From assembly GCF_001659605.2 (NCBI RefSeq), contig NC_035162.2, positions 11,675,248-11,739,247 of the forward strand: a DNA stretch of 64,000 nt, given 5' to 3'. Positions within the stretch are counted from its first letter, which is position 1; every line of letters begins with the position of its first letter. Made by a program: the position numbers and the translations under genes. Shown piece after piece: positions 48,288 to 59,956 of the stretch. The notes below the pieces were generated by a model that worked only from the letters and a program-made list of their open reading frames with translations, did no database searches and was not told the origin of the DNA. The stretch is from Manihot esculenta. Its lineage: Eukaryota; Streptophyta; Magnoliopsida; Malpighiales; Euphorbiaceae.

Positions 48288-48525
48288 TTCGGCCGCCGAA
48301 GGAAGGTTCGGCCGCTGAACCCTTTGTGGAGGCAGTTTCGGCTGCCAAAGCTTGCCCCCGAACGTTTGGACTTTTGTCTCTGGAGGCAAGGTTCGGCCGC
48401 CGAAAGTGCCATCGAAGGTTGAGTTTCGTCTCTGGATGAGACTTTCGGCTGCCGAAGGTGCCGCCGAACATGCATGAGTTTCGTCTCTGGAGGGGAGTTT
48501 CGGCCGCTGAACCTGCCGCCGAAAG
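48288..48525. repeat. Second TTCGGC/GCCGAA cluster (gypsy 1, 5' LTR)
   Basis: About ten perfect or one-off copies of TTCGGC(N)GCCGAA and its halves, separated by GTTTCGTCTCTGGA blocks, lie about 500 bp downstream of the TATA box, hence within the transcribed leader. CpG-dense against an AT-rich background. Confidence 0.8.
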
Positions 48526-48898
48526 TGCCCTGTCCAGCTTTCTTTTGCATGTTTTATGTGATTGTTTTAGGATCTTTGAGAGGACTTTTGGGGAGTTTCT
48601 TAGAGATGTTCGTGAGTTAGTTTGGTCCCTCATTTGCGTCCACCTGTGTAGGAACGGACCAGAGGAATCAGGAAAGTCAGCAGTGAGCACAGGTTTAGAA
48701 CCTGCAGAGTTAGTATAGAGTCAGCCAGAGGTGAGTGGAACTTCTCTTTTCAGAACTAAACTACTTTGAGCATATGTCATGCATCATAAGATTATAGTAG
48801 GATGCTTGCATTAGTTTCACAAAGATGACGCATTGCATATACGATGTGTATGAGGCTGTGGATAGACCAAGGCGACTCCAATAGCCCAAACTCTGTTA

Positions 48899-49052
48899 TA
48901 AGACCTGGCCAGGCTAGGCAGTCATCTATAGGTAAGACCTGACTAGATCAAGCAGCAGAGATAGTCAGACCTGGCTGGGCCAGGCAGGCAGAGTGGTAAG
49001 ACCTGACCGGGCCAGGCAGATTGAGGTTGTAAGACCTGGCTAGGCCAGGCAT
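48899..49052. repeat. 32-34-bp minisatellite in the gypsy 1 LTR
   Basis: Five tandem units beginning TAAGACCTGGCC-like at 48899, 48933, 48965, 48997 and 49030, each containing a GGCCAGGC inverted core. The 3' LTR has the same five units at 56278-56431. Confidence 0.85.
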
Positions 49053-49606
49053 CCTTTGAGTGGGATTGTTGGTGGTCATGTCTATCCCTGAGATGATGTG
49101 CTGTTATGCATTCCATGAGATCATGTTTTCAACCTATGGTTTATAGTTCTGCTCATTGGGCTTGTATAGCTCATTCCTCTCCCCTAACCCCAGTTGTGCA
49201 GGTTCAGAGTCCAGAGGGAGTCCAACAGAGTGTGGAAGAAGCAGAGTTATGTAATAGCTAGTGTGGACATGTTTATGTAAAGAGATAATGTATAGTGTGT
49301 AGCTTTGTGCTTGACTTATAAGAGTTGTAATCCCTTGTTGTAATCACATGATCAGTTTATGTATGTTGTTAATGAATATGAGAAAATCAGGCGTAACCCT
49401 ATGAGTTAATAGACCAGAAAGAGTGCATGCACAGGTTAAGCCCTGGAGGAAAGAAAAGTTTTAATGGTTTGACAGAAAATGTATGATCATGTATGGGATT
49501 TCACAGGTACACAGGCAGTATAGCAGGCTTACTACGGGTCCCGGCGACCTTAAGTCGATTTGGATCCTAGTGCCGGTAGCAGTTCGGTTTCCGGGCTGTT
49601 ACAGAT

Positions 49607-49619
49607 TGGTATCAGAGCC
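49607..49619 (+). other. Primer-binding site of gypsy 1
   Basis: TGGTATCAGAGCC, complementary to the 3' end of initiator Met-tRNA, three bases after the 5' LTR. Confidence 0.9.
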
Positions 49620-49829
49620 CTAGGTTCACATGGTCGGACCTATAGAGATAGAGTTGAGCTTATAGAGGTTTAGTGGATCAAGCACAATAGGAAAACATGT
49701 CCACTAGGATAGGATGTTAGTCTTGTCTATTTGATGCTGTGAACTGCTAGTATGTATGCATGTGCCTCATATGATGTGTGATGTGCGCTTATGTGCTCTG
49801 TTATGTGTTGTTTTCCAGAGAGAGTTAAG

Positions 49830-52052
49830 ATGCGAGGAACTCGTCGATCCGCGAGATTGACTGGAGTCCCACCTGAAAGTGAGGGTACAGCTGCTCGTCC
49901 TCCTGCATTGCCAAGGGCAAGGACTTATAGGTCAAGCAGGGAAGGAACGTCACAAGGCCCTAGAAGGTCTTCTGACGAGAGCAGAAGAGGAATAGGCAGA
50001 GGGGAAAGATCAGAAGAAGAGAGAGTTGCTATGGAGGAGGAGGATCAGAGTAGAGATGTAAGTATGGGTATAGGAAGGTCAGAAGAAGGTATGGGGGAGT
50101 CTCAGGGAGGGGCGCAGGCCTCGGGGTTGGGCTATCCACCCTTTCCACAGGGCCCAGGGTATTCGATGGGAGGCACGTCGGATTACTCCAGCTTCACCCC
50201 ATATCCACCCTACATGCCATATATGCCCTATCCTTCCTTCTATCCACCATATCACATGTATCCACCCCCACCTTTTCATCAAAGTTCAGCATCACCTGAA
50301 TCCAAAGAAATAGTACCTCCACCACCACCACCTGAACCAGTAGTCCCTGTTGTTGAAGCACAACCCAGTTCTTCAGGGGGAAATAAGGTGAAGATGACCG
50401 AGTACTTAAAGTTGGATGCTCCTAAATTCAACACAGGAGATGATCCCTTTGAGTATCTCAGTGCAGTTAGAATGATTACAAGCGAGTTGGGAGCAGATGA
50501 TAGCTGAGCCATTGAGATGGCAGGGTTCACATTAAAGTGCAAGAAAGCCAGAGAATGGTTCAAGAACTATGTGGACCCCAGAATGGACAGTATGACATGG
50601 GAAGAGTTCGCCAATGAGTTTGCTGGGTGGGCTTTTCCTGACAGTTCCAGGGAGCTAAAGGTTGTGGAGTTTGAACAGTTGAGACAGACGGAGGAGATGA
50701 GTGTTGATGAGTATACAGATAAGTTCCTGGAATTGTTACCGTATGTGGGTCAGGCGTATGATACAGATCAGAAGAAGGCAAAGAGATATGCCACGAGGCT
50801 CCATCCCAGGTATTTCTCTTTGATTCTCCACGCGGAGAAGGAGAGTTTCCACTCCATTGTGGATGCTGCGAGAAAGATGGAGGCCAGTGCCATAAGTCAG
50901 GGAGTAGTCAAGCAGTCAAAGGCACAGTCTTCTAGTGCGAAACCAGGTTCCTCCTCGCAGAGTATGGCAAATGCGAGCAAGAAGAGATGGGATAAATTTA
51001 GAGGAAAGAGAGGCAAGTTCTGGAGCAGGATTAAGACGGGTCTGGGAATGAGTAGCGGCTCCAGCTCTGGCACAGATCTTCCAGTTTGCAATAGGTGTGG
51101 GAGACCGCACAGAGGAGCTTATTTGTTGGGATCTACAGCCTGCTATAGATGTGGGCAGGAGGGACATTATGCACGGGAATGTCCTCAGGCGACTTTGGTT
51201 GCACCATCCCAGCAGATGACCTCAGGTAGTGTCGTTCAGTCAGCAGCTTTAGCCCGACCACCAAGCAGTGGCAGAGGTAGAGGGAGAGGGGCAGCCTCTT
51301 CTTCAGGGATGGGTTCCCGAGGTGCAGGTCCGTCAGCTCCAGCACGGATTTTCACCATGACACAACAGGAGGCAGACATTTCGAACACAGTGGTGTCAGG
51401 TAATCTTATCATTGGGTGTTCTGAGATGTATGCTTTGATGGACCCCTGTGCTTCTCACTCTTTCATTTCTTCTAGAGCCGCAGAGAGTTTGGGGTTGATC
51501 GTATCCGAGTTAGAGTGTCCTCTCTGGGTTAGTGGACCTAGATGTGACCCATCATTGGCAGAGTCAGTCTGTCAGTTCAGTCCAGTGTTTATAGAGGATA
51601 GATGCCTTCCAGCTGACCTTGTGGTTCTAGAGTTGACAGATTTTGATGTCATTCTAGGGATGGATTGGTTATCTACCTATAGTGCTACCTTGCACTGCAG
51701 AGACAAGGTAGTGAGTCTCAGAGACCAGGATGGGTCAGAGTGTGTCTTCAGAGGAGACAGGAGAGGGACACCTAGGGGTTTGATCTCAGCCCTCCAGGCT
51801 CGTAAGATGTTGAGGAAAGGGTGTCAAGGGTTCCTAGCTTATGTGAGAGAGCTAGACAGTCGGGTTAGGGAATCGTCCTCAGTACCAGTTGTTAGAGAAT
51901 TCCCAGATGTGTTTCCTGAAGAGTTTCCAGGACTACCACCTGATAGGGACATAGAGTTCGAGATAGAGTTGATGTCCGGTACCAGACCGATCTCTATTCC
52001 TCCCTACAGGATGGCACCAGCAGAGCTGAAAGAGTTGAAAGAGCAGTTATAG
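49830..52052 (+). pseudogene. Gypsy 1 gag and protease
   Basis: The ATG at 49830 (MRGTRRSARLTGVPPES) is chosen because gypsy 2 starts at the homologous codon (MRGTRRSVRLTG). The N-terminal part is Arg/Ser-rich, then Pro/Tyr-rich (PYPPYMPYMPYPSFYPPYHM). The retrotransposon gag domain lies at about 50390-50880. The zinc knuckle CYRCGQEGHYARECP is at about 51141-51185, and the aspartic protease has DPCASHSFIS at about 51430, where DSGAS is usual. A TGA at 50505-50507 interrupts gag and a TAG at 52050-52052 ends this part; both fit C-to-T changes (CGA, CAG). Otherwise the frame is uninterrupted. Confidence 0.92.
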
Positions 52053-54784
52053 GATTTGGTAGCTAAGGGTTTCATCCGCCCGAGTACCTCACCCTGGGGT
52101 GCTCCAGTATTATTTGTCAAAAAGAAGGATGGACCCCTTCGACTTTGTGTCGACTACAGACAGTTGAACAAAGTCACTATTAAGAACAAGTATCCTTTAC
52201 CCAGGATTGATGATCTATTCGACCAACTGACAGGAGCAGGTTGTTTTTCAAAGATAGATCTGAGATCCGGATACCACCAGTTAAAGATCAGGGAAGAGGA
52301 TGTATCCAAGACTGCGTTTAGGACCAGATATGGGCATTATGAGTTCCTAGTGATGCCGTTCGGGTTGACTAATGCCCCTGCAGCATTCATGGATCTCATG
52401 AACAGGGTTTTCAGAGAGTACCTGGACCGTTTTGTGATCGTCTTTATAGATGATATTTTGGTGTACTCCAGGAATGCAGAAGAACATGCCCAGCATCTGA
52501 GGATCGTTTTGCAAACCTTGAGAGAGCATGGGTTGTATGCCAAGTTCTCCAAATGTGAGTTCTGGCTCAAGAGCATTTCCTTTTTAGGACATGTAGTATC
52601 AGAGGAAGGAATAGCAGTAGATCCCAAGAAGGTAGAGGCAGTAGCCAATTGGCCTACACCCACGACCGTGACAGAGATCAAGAGTTTTCTGGGTTTGGCA
52701 GGCTACTATCGGAGGTTCGTTCAGGACTTTTCGAAGATAGCTGCTCCTATGACCAGACTGACCAGGAAGAATCAGAAGTTCGTGTGGGCAGAGGATTGTA
52801 CTGAGAGTTTTGAAGAGTTGAAGAGACGGTTGACTTCAGCACCGGTGTTAGCTCTGCCGATCAGTGATGAAGATTTCACAGTGTTCTGTGATGCATCCCG
52901 AGTGGGATTAGGTTGTGTGTTAATGCAGAAAGACAGAGTGATAGCTTATGCTTCTAGACAGCTGAAGAAGCACGAGCTGAACTATCCGACACACGATCTT
53001 GAGATGGCAGCCGTTATCTTTGCACTTAAGATGTGGAGGCATTACCTCTATAGGGTAAAGTGTGAGATCTATACGGATCATAAGAGCCTGCAGCACATCT
53101 TGAGTCAGAGAGAATTAAATTTGAGGCAGAGACGGTGGGTAGAATTGCTTAGTGATTACGATTGCAAGATCCAGTATCATCCGGGTAAGGCTAATATTGT
53201 AGCTGATGCCTTAAGCCGGAAGTCACTTGGCAGTTTATCCCACATTGAGGTAGAGAGAAGACCGGTGGTGAAGGACTTTTACAGACTCATGGATGAAGGG
53301 CTACAGTTGCAGTTATCTGGTACAGGTGCTTTGATTGCACAGATGAGAGTTACACCAGTGTTTCTAGAGCAAGTGGCTCTGAAACAGCATGAAGATCCTG
53401 AGTTAGTGAAGATTGCCAGGACTGTTCAGTCTGGCAACAGTGCAGAGTTCAGATTTGACAATAAGGGGATTCTTCGGCACAGTAAAAGATTATGTGTACC
53501 AGATGATAGCAGTTTGAAGGAAGACATTATGAGGGAAGCTCATAATGCAAGGTATAGCGTTCACCCTGGAGCCACCAAGATGTATCAAGATCTAAGAAGG
53601 GTGTATTGGTGGCCAGCGATGAAGAGGGAAGTGGCACAGTTTGTGTCAGCCTGCGAGACATGTCAAAGAGTGAAGCTAGAATACCAGAAGCCGGCTGGAA
53701 TGCTTAACCCACTGCCGATCCCAGAATGGAAATGGGAGAACATCGCTATGGATTTTGTAGTGGGGTTACCGGCGACGTCCAACAGGCTAGACTCCATATG
53801 GGTGATTGTGGACAGACTGACGACATCTGCTCACTTCATTCCAGTCAGGAGCAACTATTCTGTGGACAAGTTGGCGCAGGTCTATGTAGAAGAAATAGTC
53901 AAGCTGCATGGAGTTCCAGTGTCGATAGTATCAGATCGAGGACCTCAGTTCACCTCCAGATTTTAGCGGAGTTTGCAAGCTACTATGGGCACCCGATTAG
54001 ATTTCAGCACTGCTTTCCATCCACAGACAGACGGTCAGTCAGAGAGGACCATCCAGACCATAGAAGATATGCTGAGAATGTGTATGTTAGACTTTGGCGG
54101 TTCTTGGAGGCAGCATCTACCTCTGGTGGAGTTTGCCTACAACAACAGCCATCATGCTAGCATAGGGATGGCCCCTTATGAAGCTCTGTATGGGAGGAAG
54201 TGCAGAACACCTGTTTGCTGGGAAGAGGTAGGAGAGAAGGCTCTTGCAGGGCCAGAGTTAGTTGAGATTACCAGCAAGTTAGTGCCTGTGATTAGAGAGA
54301 GGATCAGAACAGCTGTAAGCAGGCAAAAAAGCTATGCAGACATCCGTAGGAAGCAGATAGAGTTCCAGGAGGGGGATATGGTATTGCTAAAGTGTCTCCG
54401 ATGAAAGGAGTGGTTCGATTTGGAAAGAAAGGTAAACTAGCTCCACGGTACATTGGTCCTTTTGAGATTTTGCAACGGATCGGGAATGTGTCGTATAAGC
54501 TGGACTTACCTGCATCAATGGAACGAATTCACCCGGTATTTCATGTTTCTATGTTGAGAAAGTTTGTGTCAGATCCAGAGAAGGTTCTCAGTGAACCTGA
54601 TGTCGAGATCCTTGGAGATCTCACATATGTCGAACAGCCAGTGCAAATCCTTGACACTCAGATTCGAAAGTTGAGAAACAAGGAGATACCAATGGTGAAA
54701 GTCCTGTGGAACCACCACAACCTAGAAGAGTGCACCTGGGAGACACGGGAGTCTATGCTCCAGCAATATCCATATCTGTTTTAA
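52053..54784 (+). pseudogene. Gypsy 1 pol: reverse transcriptase, RNase H, integrase, chromodomain-like tail
   Basis: Reverse transcriptase runs from about 52060 to 52560 ([22 protein letters not shown] catalytic motif at about 52440-52470). RNase H spans about 52850-53215. Integrase has an HHCC zinc domain at about 53540-53680 and a core with [17 protein letters not shown] and FHPQTDGQSERT. The C-terminus has the GPFEIL and HPVFHVSML segments, then a chromodomain-like stretch ending at the TAA 54782-54784. Lesions: a TAG at 53964-53966 (a TGG-to-TAG type change) and a one-base deletion at about 54391 that shifts the frame before the C-terminal domain. Everything else is intact. Confidence 0.93.
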
Positions 54785-54875
54785 GGTTAGGTTTTCCCTT
54801 TGCTATGTGTTTCTGTGTATATATGTTTCACTGTTTGAGGAACATTCGGGGACGAATGTTCTTAAGGGGGGAGAA

Positions 54876-56982
54876 TGTAATACCCGGCTTGAGTCCGGCA
54901 TCAGAATTCCAGTAGTCTGGTGGAATCTCAGGTGTCGGAACCCTCGAGAAGGGTAAGACATATGTTTTCATGTGTGTTTTAAGAGTTTTGAAGGTTTTAC
55001 ATATCAAGGAAAATGAGTTTTGAAAGAAAAGCAACAAGGGAGAAATGCAAAGGTTCGGCTGCCGAAGGTCACTTTCGGCCGTCGAACATTGCATGGTTTC
55101 GGATTCACGTTCGGCTGCCGAAGGTGGTCTGGCCAGCCACCTATAAAAGGGCCAAGGGTCGGTGGAAGGAGGATATTTCTCCTCCACTTGCAGCCAGAGG
55201 TGAGTTCCAGCCTCTCCTACGTTGACTTCCATGTTTTTCATGGTTTTCACCAAATCTTTCAAGAGTTTTAAGAGTTTTGGTGTGTTTTGAAGGTTTTGAG
55301 TAAAACTAGCAAGTCTGGAAGGTTGGAGCTTTGGAAGAGCTTTTCTTCATATCTCCACGTTAGGATCTCTTGATCTCTTGTTGGGAAGAGGTAAGTCAAG
55401 ATCCAGAACCTCTTTTACTGATTTTTGACGGTTTTATGGGAGTTGTATGGATAGGATGCATGAATAGGGTTTTGGTTGAGGTTTTGCATGATTTTGTGTT
55501 TCAGCATGTTTAAGTGTTGTTTGCTATGTTGCTTGAGAATATGAGTGAGTTTTAGGCCTATTTTATGGTATGTGCTAGTTGAGAGTAGTTGATATGCATG
55601 TTGGGTAAGTTTTGTGTTGAGTTTGCATGAATCAGAGCTGGGTTCTGCCCAGCGGGCAAAACCAGGTTCGGCCGCCGAAGGAAGGTTCGGCCGCTGAACC
55701 CTTTGTGGAGGCAGTTTCGGCTGCCAAAGCTTGCCCCCGAACGTTTGGACTTTTGTCTCTGGAGGCAAGGTTCGGCCGCCGAAAGTGCCATCGAAGGTTG
55801 AGTTTCGTCTCTGGATGAGACTTTCGGCTGCCGAAGGTGCCGCCGAACATGCATGAGTTTCGTCTCTGGAGGGGAGTTTCGGCCGCTGAACCTGCCGCCG
55901 AAAGTGCCCTGTCCAGCTTTCTTTTGCATGTTTTATGTGATTGTTTTAGGATCTTTGAGAGGACTTTTGGGGAGTTTCTTAGAGATGTTCGTGAGTTAGT
56001 TTGGTCCCTCATTTGCGTCCACCTGTGTAGGAACGGACCAGAGGAATCAGGAAAGTCAGCAGTTAGCACAGGTTCAGAACCTGCAGAGTTAGTACAGAGT
56101 CAGCCAGAGGTGAGTGGAACTTCTCTTTTCAGAACTAAACGACTTTGAGCATATGTCATGCATCATAAGATTATAGTAGGATGCTTGCATTAGTTTCACG
56201 AAGATGACGCATTGCATATACGATGTGTATGAGGCTGTGGATAGACCAAGGCGACTCCAATGGCCCAAACTCTGTTATAAGACCTGGCCGGGCCAGGCAG
56301 CCATCTGTAGGTAAGACCTGACTAGATCAGGCAGCAGAGATAGTAAGACCTGGCTGGGCCAGGCAGGCAGAGTGGTAAGACCTGGCCGGGCCAGGCAGAT
56401 TGAGGTTGTAAGACCTAGCTAGGCCAGGCATCCTTTGAGTGGGATTGTTGGTGGTCATGTCTATCCCTGAGATGATGTGCTGTTATGCATTCCATGAGAT
56501 CATGTTTTCAACCTATGGTTTATAGTTCTACTCATTGGGCTTGTATAGCTCATTCCTCTCCCCTAACCCCAGTTGTGCAGGTTCAGAGTCCAGAGGGAGT
56601 CCAGCAGAGTGTGGAAGAAGCAGAGTTATGTAATAGCTAGTGTGGACATGTTTATGTAAAGAGATAATGTATAGTGTGTAGCTTTGTGCTTGACTTATAA
56701 GAGTTGTAATCCCTTGTTGTAATCACATGATCAGTTTATGTATGTTGTTAATGAATATGAGAAAACCAGGTGTAACCCTATGAGTTAATAGACCAGAAAG
56801 AGTGCATGCATAGGTTAAGCCCTGGAGGAAAGAAAAGTTTTAATGGTTTGACAGAAAATGTATGATCATGTATGGGATTTCACAGGTACACAGGCAGTAT
56901 AGCAGGCTTACTACGGGTCCCGGCGACCTTAAGTCGATCTGGATCCTAGTGCCGGTAGCAGTTCGATTTCCGGGCTGTTATA
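54876..56982 (+). repeat. 3' LTR of gypsy 1
   Basis: 2107 bp, exactly the length of the 5' copy, with about 33 substitutions seen by eye, most of them transitions. It includes one that changes the terminal TTACA to TTATA. Palindrome clusters are at about 55054-55122 and 55667-55904, the TATA box at 55142-55149 and the minisatellite at 56278-56431. Confidence 0.95.
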
Positions 56983-57416
56983 CTTCCCTTTTCCCGAGTA
57001 GGACTGCATTTTTCACTTGTCAAATCCTTGCCATGTGACCCCCATTTTGTGGTGACAACTCGTAACTTACTTTGGGCAGATGTTATGTAACATCAGAGGT
57101 CCCCCGCTGGTCTTCGTTTCTTCATATTCGAAGGGGACATCTTTTATCGAGGTCTGAGACATGTGACCCCTCGAGATTGATTTCTTGCTACTCGTTTCGC
57201 CTACCGATCCTTTTTATGACTATTATAATGTTTATCATGTCGCATTTAATGTCTGCCGTTGAAACCATCTTTATAAAAGTTCATCGGCTTCTTCAAGCAT
57301 CACTTTTGCGTTCTTCTGCAACTTTCTTTTTTTAGAGGAATTCATTCTACAACTCCTTTCTCGTTTCTGTTAAAGTCTTTACCTATTTCACGGTAACTTT
57401 GTTATCCTTTTTTAAT
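56983..57416 (+). promoter_or_regulatory. Right flank of gypsy 1; probable promoter of the decayed gene
   Basis: Continuation of the older element after the CTTCC duplication. A TATAAAAG box at 57272-57279 lies 138 bases before the ATG at 57417, with a pyrimidine-rich leader in between. This looks like the promoter and leader of an LTR-type or captured transcription unit. Confidence 0.45.
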
Positions 57417-59369
57417 ATGGATAGGAACACCTCTTCCTCCCCTAGCAGCCCTCTATTTTCAGCTCCTCCTCTGATGGCCCCATCCAAGCATCAACCCCAT
57501 TGTTCCATTGAGGGAGGCCCCCAAGAAAGAAGGTGGCTCTCTTAGTGATATCCTGTCTGTCTTCTCGGATAGCAACGTGGATCGTTTGTATGACATCTAT
57601 CACATTCATCTGGATTCTTTTCGAATCTTTGCTCCTTCTCCCCGTGTTCGTGCTAACAACTTGATCTCCGCTAACGACATTATTGTTGTCTTCGAGGAGC
57701 AGTTGAAGGTGGGTCTCTGTTTTCCCTTAGACCCCTTCTTTGTGGAGATCCTCCGGTGTTACAAGCTTTCTGTTGCCTAGTTTCATCCTAACGGCTGGAG
57801 AATTTTGATGGCCTTTTAGTTCGTGTGTTTCAACAATCACATTGAACCAAACGTAGTGCTATTGTCCTAGTTATACCAACTAGGTACGCATAAGAATGAG
57901 GAATTCTGGTGCTTTAGCAGCCAAAAGTACTTGAATATTTTTTATTTGATGCCTTATTCTTTGAGCCTTCTTCTTTGAACCTTCTTCTTTGAAATAGTGG
58001 AAAAAATAAGTTTTTTGTCCTTTGTCATTGTACGCCAGAGGGTTTTGGGTGCCTTCAAACCAACTAGCACTATTGGGTAGAGCTGAAAAAGGATGGGGTT
58101 CGTCTGAGGAGAGAGGACGACGGGGCTTTAGCTTCTCTTATGGCAATGGCTAAAGCCTTAAAGAAGATTGATATTACTTAGGCAATGAGGAATGTCATCT
58201 TATCCTAGCAGAGTCATTTGCCAGCAAGCCAGACCCACGCTCCTCACTCGCCCATCCTTCTCGAAAGCACACCCTTATCTCAAGATCAGGGTACTTCACC
58301 TTTCATCCTTTTTATTTGGCGAATTGATTTTCTTACTTACTTTTCCTTTTTGTTTGCAAATATGGCCGGGTCAAGCAAATTCACCGAGGCGGCACGTGCT
58401 GCTGGAAAGGGCAAGGCAATTGCTGTTGGGGTTGTTAGTCCCCCTTCTAAACGTGCTCACCCTTCGGAGGTGATTGTACTTCCTCCTCCCCCTCCCTAGC
58501 CTACGGCTGAGGAACTGGCACCCTTCAGCCTGAATCTTCGGCCTTGGGTGCTTCTACTCCGACTTCAGCTCCTATGCTTCCTGCTGATCTCCTTCTTTCT
58601 CTATTCCTGTGAGTGTGGGGATTGAGTCTTCCTAGCCTATTGGCATTCAACGTTTGGCCTTAGTGCTAAACTGGGCATCTCCTTTCCTTGATGACCCTTC
58701 TCTGGGTCCCCTGCTAATTAAAAGTGCTATGAGGCTAGCAGATTGCCACCATTTGAATGAGGTTAAGATGGACGAGCTGGTTGTTAATGCCATTCATTCT
58801 ACGCTGGAGGATGCCTTTTGTGCCTATATGGCTAAGGAGTGTTTTAGAGTCTTGAGGCAAGAATTTGGTGCAAATGAGATGCATAGAAAGCTCTTGGTCG
58901 AGGAATGTTCAAACTTGAAGACCCAGATTGTTGAAGTTGAGGGTGCAATAAAGGAGACGTTAAAGTTGGTGGACAAGTTTCAGGCTGATCTTGACGTAGC
59001 CCGTGCTTCAAACCAAGGCCTTAAGAGTCGGGCTAAATCTACCAAGAATCAAGTGCCCTATTGCAGCGCCAGGTCTTGGAGTTGCACGCTCAAGCTGAGG
59101 AGGCCCGATTTGCCTCAACTAGGGTACCCGAGCTTGAGGTGAAATTCCAGGAGAAAGTGGCCCAGGGCGGGGAGATGTTTGTCCAAGCCCAGAATTCTAT
59201 GAAGAAGGAGCTGATGAAGCGTTTTCCTTCTGAGAATTTCTCCTGGATAGATGACATCTTCCCCAAGGAAGAAAATGAGGGTGGAGGGGAACGTGCTGAA
59301 GATACTCCTGTCAAAGAGGAGCGTGATGAAGATGTGCCTTCTGACCAGATTTCTCTTGTAATGGAGTGA
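57417..59369 (+). pseudogene. Decayed putative gypsy-type transposon protein (Transposase_28-like) with coiled-coil tail
   Basis: The ATG at 57417 (MDRNTSSSPSSPL) opens a frame that shifts before 57508. The next piece (SLSDILSVFSDSNVDRLYDI, then FPLDPFFVEILRCYKLS) followed by FHPNGWRILMAF resembles the N-terminal domain of the plant putative gypsy-type transposon family (PF04195 as I recall it). In-frame stops at 57778-57780 and about 57817 and several frameshifts follow. A Lys/Gly-rich spacer begins at about 58363 (MAGSSKFTEAARAAGKGKA). A long coiled-coil region from about 58780 to 59250 is rich in Glu, Leu, Gln and Ala. It ends in an acidic tail with a TGA at 59367-59369. These proteins are carried by LTR elements and lack a known enzymatic role. 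The copy is dead. Confidence 0.65.
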
Positions 59370-59640
59370 AAAATATCAATGTAATGTAGACTCGGGCGGA
59401 TGAGCCTAATGACCCTGTCCTTTTGTAATTTGTCATTTTTAATGAGAATGTTGATTTTATTTCCGTTTAGCGTTTATATGTTTTGCGCATAATATTTTTT
59501 TAAGAGGAAAAAAATTTTCTTAAGGGGCTAACACCTGTTTATGACGCTTAGTCACTAACCTGTCTTGTGGCTATGAAACAAGAGACTTAGTCACTAACGC
59601 CTAAACATAAGGTACAACGAATGCCCGCCTTGTGATTGTA

Positions 59641-59956
59641 ATTCATAGGACCGACATCTGAGCAGTCCAATAGAAAACTGTCTTATGACCTGGCCTAGCA
59701 AAAACTGTCTTGTGACCTTGATTCATGGGATCAATACCCGAGTGGTCTCGTGAAAGTTGCCTCATGACCTGGTCAGGCGAAAACTGCTTTGTGGCCTCGA
59801 TTCGTGGGATGAACGCCCGAGTGGTCCTGCAAAAATCATCTTATGACCTGACCTGGCGAAAATTGTCTTGTGGCATTGATTCGTGGGACCAACACTCAAG
59901 TGGTCTGGCGAAAGTTGCTTTCTGACCTATCCTGGCGAAAACTGCTTTATAGCCTT
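59641..59956. repeat. 79-bp minisatellite, four units
   Basis: Tandem units start at 59641, 59721, 59800 and 59879 (80, 79, 79 and 78 bp). Each runs from ATTCRTGGGA through CCCGAGTGGTC and ATGACCTGG.C to GCGAAAACTG. A less regular relative of the unit extends left to about 59520. The array ends exactly where the reverse LTR begins at 59957. Confidence 0.85.

Larger units (their letters stand above)
47497..49603 (+). repeat. 5' LTR of gypsy 1
   Basis: 2107 bp, starting TGTAATACCCGG and ending CCGGGCTGTTACA, so the two LTR ends are themselves inverted repeats. It contains palindrome clusters, a TATA box and a minisatellite, listed separately. Confidence 0.95.
47497..56982 (+). mobile_element. 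Gypsy 1: complete Ty3-gypsy (chromovirus-like) retrotransposon
   Basis: A 9486-bp element with two 2107-bp LTRs (47497-49603 and 54876-56982) and perfect CTTCC duplications at 47492-47496 and 56983-56987. The primer-binding site starts at 49607 (TGGTATCAGAGCC); the polypurine tract is at 54864-54875. Domain order is gag, protease, reverse transcriptase, RNase H, integrase, then a C-terminal chromodomain-like region, which fits Del/Tekay-type chromoviruses. About 33 LTR differences counted by eye (1.6%) make it young. Four disabling lesions interrupt one long gag-pol frame. Confidence 0.95.

Noticed and set aside
48288..48525. CRISPR-like spacing of palindromes
   Set aside because: Spacers are not unique or constant in length, there is no cas gene, and the context is a plant LTR retrotransposon.
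47443..48718. Open frames of 70-146 codons on both strands in the gypsy LTR (same again at 54828-56148)
   Set aside because: They arise from GC-rich palindromes, occur on both strands in several frames and are duplicated with the LTR; no start context or domain.
59725..59925. 66-codon repetitive open frame
   Set aside because: It simply translates the 79-bp minisatellite.
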